The notes under the pieces are model-generated. The model worked only from the letters and a program-made list of their open reading frames with translations, was not told the origin of the DNA and did not search any database. A stretch of DNA of 64,000 nt from Erodium maritimum (lineage: Eukaryota; Streptophyta; Magnoliopsida; Geraniales; Geraniaceae): assembly GCA_963921825.1 (NCBI GenBank), contig OY997594.1, positions 10,173,001 through 10,237,000 on the forward strand, read 5' to 3'. How positions within the stretch are numbered: the stretch's first letter is position 1; each line of letters opens with the position of its first letter. Shown one piece after another: positions 58,158 to 64,000 of this stretch. The position numbers and the translations under genes are program-made.

Positions 58158-58319
58158 TGTTAGGTGCCTTGCTTATCGAACGTGTTATGGGACCGAGGTA
58201 AGAACTAAGATCAAGAGTTCGCGTGTACGAATCCTTGTTCTTCTTTCTACCAATGTTGACAATCAAGCTCGTAAAGGGAACTTGAGACCTTTGTAGGAGA
58301 ACTAACAATATATTAATTC
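58158..58319 (-). repeat. LTR fragment, left part, interrupted by the LINE
   Basis: It starts TGTTAGGTGCCTTGCTTATC, matching the start of the LTR at 20186 (TGTTACGTGCCTCGCC), and shares gaatccttgttcttctttc. After the LINE the LTR continues at 63933 (ctctttggtttatatatacc against ctctctggtatatatagcc). It is therefore an LTR of a related family in the same orientation, and the window ends inside it. Confidence 0.8.
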
Positions 58320-58453
58320 ACTTCGCTCCGATATTTTTGGAGCTGAAGTGTTAGGGTTTTGCCGCTGTTTCACTTTGGAGGAGCGTGCAAAGGCGGCGCC
58401 GGCGACTCAGTTCGATGAGGTTTTGGGTGAGGGCGTGTTCGAAGCTGTCTCCA

Positions 58454-59845
58454 ATGGCGTCTGGAAGCATGGAACAGGCTCGGGAGCAGAGTCGAGAGCC
58501 TGGAATAGTTGATTTAGAAGAGAGGCTCGGTGGTATCGTGATTGAAGAAGAGGAAGAGGAGGTCATTATTTCGCGCGAGCGAGCTTCGTGGGGGAGGCGA
58601 GGCATTCAAACATGGTCTCGCCGGAAAGCTGCTATCCCGTAGGGGGTTTAATAAGAGGATTTTCTCCGAAGTGTTGAAACGGATCTGGAACGAACCTTTG
58701 TTGAAAGTGGAGACCGTTGCTCCGGGCGTGTTCGGCTTCTTTTTCCCATCGGAGAGGTCAAAGCTTCGGGTGCTGGAGCTCGGGCCGTGGTGGTTCAACA
58801 AGTCCCTCCTTTTGTTGAAGGTGTTTGACACATCTGAGAAACCAGAGAACATTGTCTTTGATGAAGTTTTGTTGTGGGTGCAGTTACACAACCTGCCTTT
58901 CATTTCCAGATCGGAGACAGTGGGGAAGAGAATCGGAAACGCGCTTGGTCAGTATATGGAAGCGGACTGTAATGAGGATGGACGCTCAGGGGAGGAGTTC
59001 CTCCGAGTTCGGATTCGGTGGGACGTCAACAAACCACTGAGGAGGAAGGTTAAATTACGGCTGGAAGAGACCGATGCTGCTACTTGGGTGGAGCTGCGTT
59101 ACGAGCGCTTGCAGGACTTCTGCTACTGCTGCGCTCGGATCAGCCACACGGTGAAAGAATGCGAGTACATCGAGGCAGGGAAGGAGCCGGAGATACTCCC
59201 GTATGGCGACTTCATGCGAGCAAATTTGTTGTCCAGACGCACGGGTCAGTCAAAGGGGAGTGGAACCAGTCCGGTACCGAGGAGTAATGACGGAAGTGAA
59301 GGTAGTTTCCGGGAGAACTCGGTTCCGGGGAGTTTGGGACGTGATGGACGAGACATTACAGTTTACCCGGAAGAGGATGGGAGGTCGGAGACGGACCAGT
59401 TGCAGATTAAGAGTCCAAACCGAATGGAGGAGGTAGAAGACAGTGTTCCATGGTTGCTGTCCAAAGCCGGCTCTCCAAAACTTTATAATTTTGAGCTGTT
59501 CGTTAATTCTGGTGGAGAAATGGATTTAAACAAAGCTCCATGTGAGGTACAGAGTACAGGAGAGACAGTTGAGAAGGGTGGCAGTTAAGGGACACTATTG
59601 GCTTCTGAACAATTGGTAATGGGGCATGTTAAGGCACTCAAAAAGTTCAAGAGGCTGGGGAGTCCCAGGGCGAGCATTTCTCGTAGCAGTTCGGCCCTGG
59701 GAGATGGGGAAGCTTCGAGGTCGGGTAAGAGACGTTTTATTATCGATGATCAAAAAGGGAGTTTTGGGACTATACTAGTTCCTGATTCCCAAGATGTTGA
59801 GTCTATGGAGTTGGCGAGGGTTGCTAAGCAACCCCGCCAATCCAA
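58454..59845 (+). pseudogene. LINE ORF1, RNA-binding protein (disrupted)
   Basis: The frame opens near MASGSMEQAREQSREPG (58454). It shifts once around 58565 to the frame reading GGGEAFKHGLAGKLLSRRGF. DUF4283 follows (LLWVQLHNLPFISRSETVG; RIRWDVNKPLRRKVKLRL), then a CCHC knuckle (YERLQDFCYCCARISHTVKE with C after it). An in-frame TAA at 59586 interrupts it. The same frame then runs on to a TGA at 59847-59849 that overlaps the ORF2 ATG (ATGA). In active elements this protein binds LINE RNA. The exact start codon is uncertain. Confidence 0.85.
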
Positions 59846-62800
59846 ATGAGGTTGCTTGCTTGGAACTGCCGTGGGCTTGGGAACCCCTGGGCGCAACAGT
59901 TTCTAGTTGAGCTTGTAGCTCGAAAGCGTCCCAATATTTTTTTTTGTCGGAAACTAAATGTCGTAAAGAACTGATTGATTATATGAGACGAAAGCTGGGA
60001 ATGGGTGGAGCGTTTGCAGTAAATGGCAGGAATGGAGGAGGCGGGATTGCTTTGTTTTGGGCAATCAAAGAGGAGGGTACCCTGCGGACTTTTTCTAATT
60101 CTCATATTGATTTACTTACAGTAAATGAGGAAGGAATGCAGGTTCGGGTAACCGGTTTGTATGGCCAGCCGAAATGGGAGAGGAGGAAGGAGACTTGGGA
60201 CCTATTACGTACACTAAGCTCTCAGGAGGACCTCTCATGGGTAGTTCTTGGTGATTTTAATAATACTCTTTCCGATGCAGATAGGAGAGGGGGGAATTCT
60301 TATCCGAGACGACTGCAGGCCGGTTTTGGCAAGGCATTGTTGGACAGTGGACTCCGTGACATTCCCATTTCAGGTTATCGCTACACTTGGGAGCGGGCTA
60401 GAAACAGCCCGGAGAGAGTGGAAGTTCAGCTTGATCGGGCAGCGTCCAACAGGCGATGGGAGGATATGTACCCTGACTCTATACTACTCAATGGGGGTTA
60501 GCAACGTCTGATCATGCCCCTATTTGGGTAGTTGGAAAGAAGGAGGAGAATGGCTGGAGAGGCCGTAGTTTCAAGTTTGAGGAGGGTTGGGCAAGAGAGC
60601 CTGAATGTGAACAGGTGGTCAGGCGTGTTTGGGAGGAGGAGAGTGATATGAGCATACATGACAGGCTAAAACATACGGCCGGCGAACTCCGTAAATGGGC
60701 GAATGCTAATCCCGATACTTTGAATCAACGTATTAGGAATTGTCAGGAGGAAATGAACAGGTTGAAAGGGAGATGGGATCAAGCCAGCAACGATAGAGTT
60801 CATTACCTCGGAGGACAACTGACCCTATTTTTGGCTCAACGTGATGATAGGTGGAAGCAACGGGCTAAACAACATTGGCATAGTTCTAGTGATAAAAATA
60901 CCAGATATTTCAGGCAAAATGCTCGGCTCGTAGAAGAAGCAACAGAATAGTGAAGCTACATGATGTGAATGGGGTTGAGAAGGAATGGGGCACAGGTTTG
61001 GAAGAGGTTATGGTCCAGTATTTTGAAGGGTTGTTTCTGCAGGAGTCCGTTGACAGTGATGATGTGAGTCAGCTAGTTCCGAGATCAGTCACGGACACCC
61101 AGAATGAGGAGCTCCTCCGACCCGTTTCGTTGGAGGAAGTGAGATGTGCCCTTTTCAGCATGATGCCTTTAAAAGCCTCGGGTCCTGACGGATTCAACCC
61201 GGGGTTTTTCCAGAGATACTGGTCTGTTCTACACCCCCATCTACTTCGGGTTGTTCAACAAGCTTTTGCCTCAGGTTCTATTCCTTCAGTTTTAAATGAT
61301 ACTAATTTGGTTCTGATTCAAAAAGTTAGAAGACCTGTTAATATGAGTGAGTTTCGTCATATAGCACTCTGTAATGTGATTTATAAGATAATCTCAAAGG
61401 TTATTGTGAATGGAATGACAGGTATATTACAGGTGGCTATTTCAGACTCTCAGAGCGCCTTCCTGAAAGGTCGGTTGATCACCGATAACATCATTATTTC
61501 AGGAGAGGTGCTTCACTTTCAGAGGAATAAGAGACAGGGCCAGGCTGGGCAGATGGCTATGAAAGTAGACATGAGAAAAGCCTATGATCGGGTGGATTGG
61601 AATTATCTGGAATGTGTGTTGTCTCGGATGAGTTTTTTTTTAAATGGGTGGAGCTGATTATGTCTTGTGTACGAACTCCACAGTTATGGGTATCCACTGA
61701 AGGGAGACGGTTGGGGCCAATAAGGCCGGGTAGGGGAATCCGACAGGGTGACCCTTTATCCCCGTTCTTATTTATCGTATGTGCAGAAGGACTTTCCAGT
61801 TTAATTTCTAATTTTGAACAACGGGGGATGATCACAGGTTCTAGAGTAGTAAGGGATGCTCCCTCTATTACTCACTTGTTTTTTTGCAGACGATAGCTTC
61901 TTCTTTGGCAGGGAAGTTGAAGAGGAAGTAGAGGCCTGGCGGGCGTTACTGAGTCGTTATGAGAAGGCTTCGGGGCAACAGATTAATGCTCAGAAGTCAT
62001 CTATCTCGTTTAGTCCGAACACGTTGCCAGAAAGACGAGAAGGGATTGCAGCTATTCTGGGGATGTCTCAGGTCATGGATGTGGGCACATACTTGGGGCT
62101 CCCAGCAGTGATAGGAAGAAGCAGATACAAGGCATTCCGATACATAAAGGATCGCATAGCTCGTAGATTGACAAACTGGGATGAACTGTTGTTGAGCAAG
62201 GCCGGTAAGGAAATTTTACTGAAATCTGTTATTCAAGCTCTCCCTATGTATTCGATGAGTGTTCATTTATTACCCAATACTCTAATCCGAGAGATTGTGG
62301 TGATTATGAACAGGTTTTGGTGGTCTCATAACACCAAGACGGGGTCGGGTATAAAATGGCGCAGATGGGGGGCTTTATGTGACCACAAACTGCAGGGTGG
62401 TATGAGTTTTAAACACTTGCATGATTTTAATCTAGCGTTGTTGGGAAAGCAAGGGTGGAGATTGATGTCGAACCCGGAGAGCCTTGTCAGTAGAGTGCTG
62501 AAGGCGAAGTATTACCCATTGACTGATTTTATTCATGCTGTCAAGAAGCCCAATTCCAGTCCTATTTGGAATAGTATTATGGCTGCTCAGGAGGTGGTGA
62601 GGAGTGGTATCAGGAAGAGGATTGGGCCGGGCAATCAGACTTTTGTTATGGGGGCTCCGTGGGCAGGGTCGGCGTCCGGTTACCTGCAGGATGTTGACGG
62701 CCCAATGGAGTTCTGGCTGGTGAACAAACTTTTTTGGCCGGGTAGACGAGAATGGAATGTGGAGTTTGTTCAGCGGGTTTTTTCAGAGAGAGATGCAGAG

Positions 62801-63895
62801 GCAATCCTCAGAGTCCCGCTCAGTTTAGATTGTGATCATGACTCTTGGTACTGGAAAGGTACTAGAGATGGAGACTATTCAGTGAAGATGGTTTACAGGG
62901 AGATCCAGGCAAATGCAGGTAGATGGGGGCCGAATAGCAGGGACGAGTTTTGGAAGACACTTTGGTCTTTAAAGATCCCTCCAAAGGTCGCACATATGCT
63001 ATGGAGGGGATCTTCTGGGATATTACCAACTAGTATCTGCCTCAGATCCAGGAGGCTGGATGTCTCAGGGCTTTGTGATGTTTGTGGTGAAGAGGAGACT
63101 GATACCCATGTCTTAATAACTTGTCCAGTTGCTTGTGATGTGTGGAGCAGGATTCCGAATGTGTCTTTGAGCCCAACTGAGTCGATTCGAGGGTGGTTAG
63201 CTCATAATTGGGCAAACTATACTCGAGAGGATGCGGAGCTGATTGAAGTTGTTTGTTGGGAGCTGTGGAAGGCCCGGAACAACAGAGTATGGAACGATAA
63301 AGCGACTCCGGCTGAGGCTATATACAGGGCGGCGATCAAATTACAGACGGAGTGGAAAGCAGCTCAGACACACCAGTACCCTTCTGGAGTTGTGCAACCG
63401 GTTGGGCCTGTTAAATGGAGCAAACCGGTGGTTGGCACTGTGAAAGTGAATTCAGACGGAGTAGTGGTAGCCGGACAGGGGGGCGCAGGCGGTTTTATTT
63501 GCAGGGATAGTCAGGGTATGGTGGTGGGAGTACGATGTCTCGTAATCCCTCACATCACCGACCCCGAGATCTTGGAGGCTTGTGCTGTTAAGGAGGCCTT
63601 GTTGTGGGTGAGAAACAATGATTGGTTAGCAGGTACAGTGGAGACTGACTGTATTGGAGTAGTCCTTGCCATTAATAGTCCAGCTCGTCTGCTTTCTCCT
63701 TTGGGTGGGATTATTGATGATTGCAAGGCTATTTTAACGCAGCTGCCAGGTGTGAAGGTTAACCATGTTCGTAGATTAGCCAATAGAGTAGCACATGAAT
63801 TGGCTCGTAATGCTTTCGATTGGGTTCATTTTGTACTGAATTTGAATCATTTTCCAGACCCTATTCCGGGGTTACTGGCTTCTGATTCTGAGTAA
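59846..63895 (+). pseudogene. LINE ORF2: endonuclease, reverse transcriptase, RNase H (frameshifted)
   Basis: It begins MRLLAWNCRGLGNPWAQQFL, the APE-type endonuclease, with VVLGDFNN and, after a shift, LATSDHAPIW. The reverse transcriptase blocks are LKASGPDGFNPGFFQRYW, QSAFLKGRLITDNI, MKVDMRKAYDRVDW, GIRQGDPLSPFLFIVCAEGL and FFADDS; the last is split by a frameshift. zf-RVT (CDVCGEEETDTHVLITCP) and an RNase H domain follow (KVNSDG, EACAVKEALLW, ETDC, HVRRLANRVAHELARNA). I count five 1-nt shifts: T9 near 59937, G5 at 60493-60497, about 60925, T9 at 61633-61641 and T7 near 61880. No in-frame nonsense codons were seen otherwise. It would carry out target-primed reverse transcription if intact. 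Confidence 0.9.
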
Positions 63896-63932
63896 TGAAA
63901 TATATTTCCCTCAAAAAACAGTATATTAATTC

Positions 63933-64000
63933 TCGATGATTTATTCATATGACCTCTTTGGTTTATATATACCAAAGAGGTTTCCCCTTCCTAAAGCAAC
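63933..64000 (-). repeat. LTR fragment, continuation to the window edge
   Basis: Continuation of the LTR interrupted at 58319. The inverted pair acctctttggtttatatata / ccaaagaggt corresponds to the inverted pair in the 20-kb LTR. The remainder lies outside the window. Confidence 0.75.

Larger units (their letters stand above)
58320..63916 (+). mobile_element. Nearly full-length L1-type LINE, 5.6 kb
   Basis: It is flanked by a 16-bp target duplication, aaca(a/g)tatattaattc (58304-58319 and 63917-63932). It contains ORF1 and ORF2 in order, with a short A tract (tcaaaaaa) at the 3' end. All plant L1 domains are present: DUF4283, zinc knuckle, endonuclease, reverse transcriptase, zf-RVT and RNase H. 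It is inactive as read, because both frames are interrupted (see ORF entries), but decay is slight. It is inserted into an LTR. Confidence 0.93.

Noticed and set aside
1..64000. tRNA, rRNA, organelle-derived DNA or CRISPR arrays
   Set aside because: I found only one tRNA-like relic (6146-6205), no rRNA-like blocks, no plastid or mitochondrial gene text, and no regularly spaced repeats with unique spacers.

Overview
The window is nuclear DNA of a flowering plant, almost certainly a eudicot. The genes have many short exons and GT-AG introns, and intergenic DNA is AT-rich and packed with plant transposons (hAT, Mutator-like, Helitron, LTR and L1-type LINE). The protein style and repeats would fit a rosid, perhaps Rosaceae, but that is a guess. 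All exon models were worked out by hand from splice sites, reading phase and remembered family sequences; no alignment was run.

Six genes look intact. From left to right they are a quiescin sulfhydryl oxidase (QSOX, minus, 11 coding exons), the RNA polymerase III repressor MAF1 (plus, 10 exons), a SABATH-family methyltransferase (minus, 3 exons), the histone chaperone ASF1 (plus, 3 exons), a FATB-type acyl-ACP thioesterase (plus, 6 exons) and a plastid-type fructose-bisphosphate aldolase of the FBA3 kind (minus, 6 exons). In all six, exon phases sum to a clean reading frame. They are independent housekeeping or metabolic genes and do not form a pathway cluster.

Broken gene copies lie among them: a calmodulin fragment (6.4 kb), a SABATH pseudogene tail to tail with the intact gene (14.5-15.6 kb), an auxin response factor fragment with stop and frameshifts (24.7-26.3 kb) and a phosphatidylserine synthase fragment (41.4-42.0 kb).

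Mobile DNA fills most of the rest. At 4.2-6.3 kb a hAT element with an 8-bp target duplication contains a Mutator-like element with a 10-bp duplication. At 7.8-9.6 kb there is a decayed LINE ORF1. From 17.3 to 29.7 kb two Helitrons of one family appear to lie head to head; one holds a gag-only LTR retrotransposon, and the other holds the ARF fragment plus a Mutator-like MITE. More Mutator-like elements with 9-bp duplications lie at 35.7 kb and at 49.9-52.6 kb, the latter with a 1.37-kb near-perfect palindrome and a MITE inside. A family of 1.5-2 kb poly(A)-tailed retroposons with no visible reverse transcriptase lies at 47.7-49.7 and 55.7-58.0 kb, with a possible relative at 17.6-19.0 kb. The right end is an almost full-length 5.6-kb LINE carrying an RNase H domain, inserted into an LTR related to the one at 20 kb.

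I found no tRNA or rRNA genes, no CRISPR array and no convincing new biological system. The most unusual content is the nested and head-to-head transposon structure and the RT-less retroposon family.
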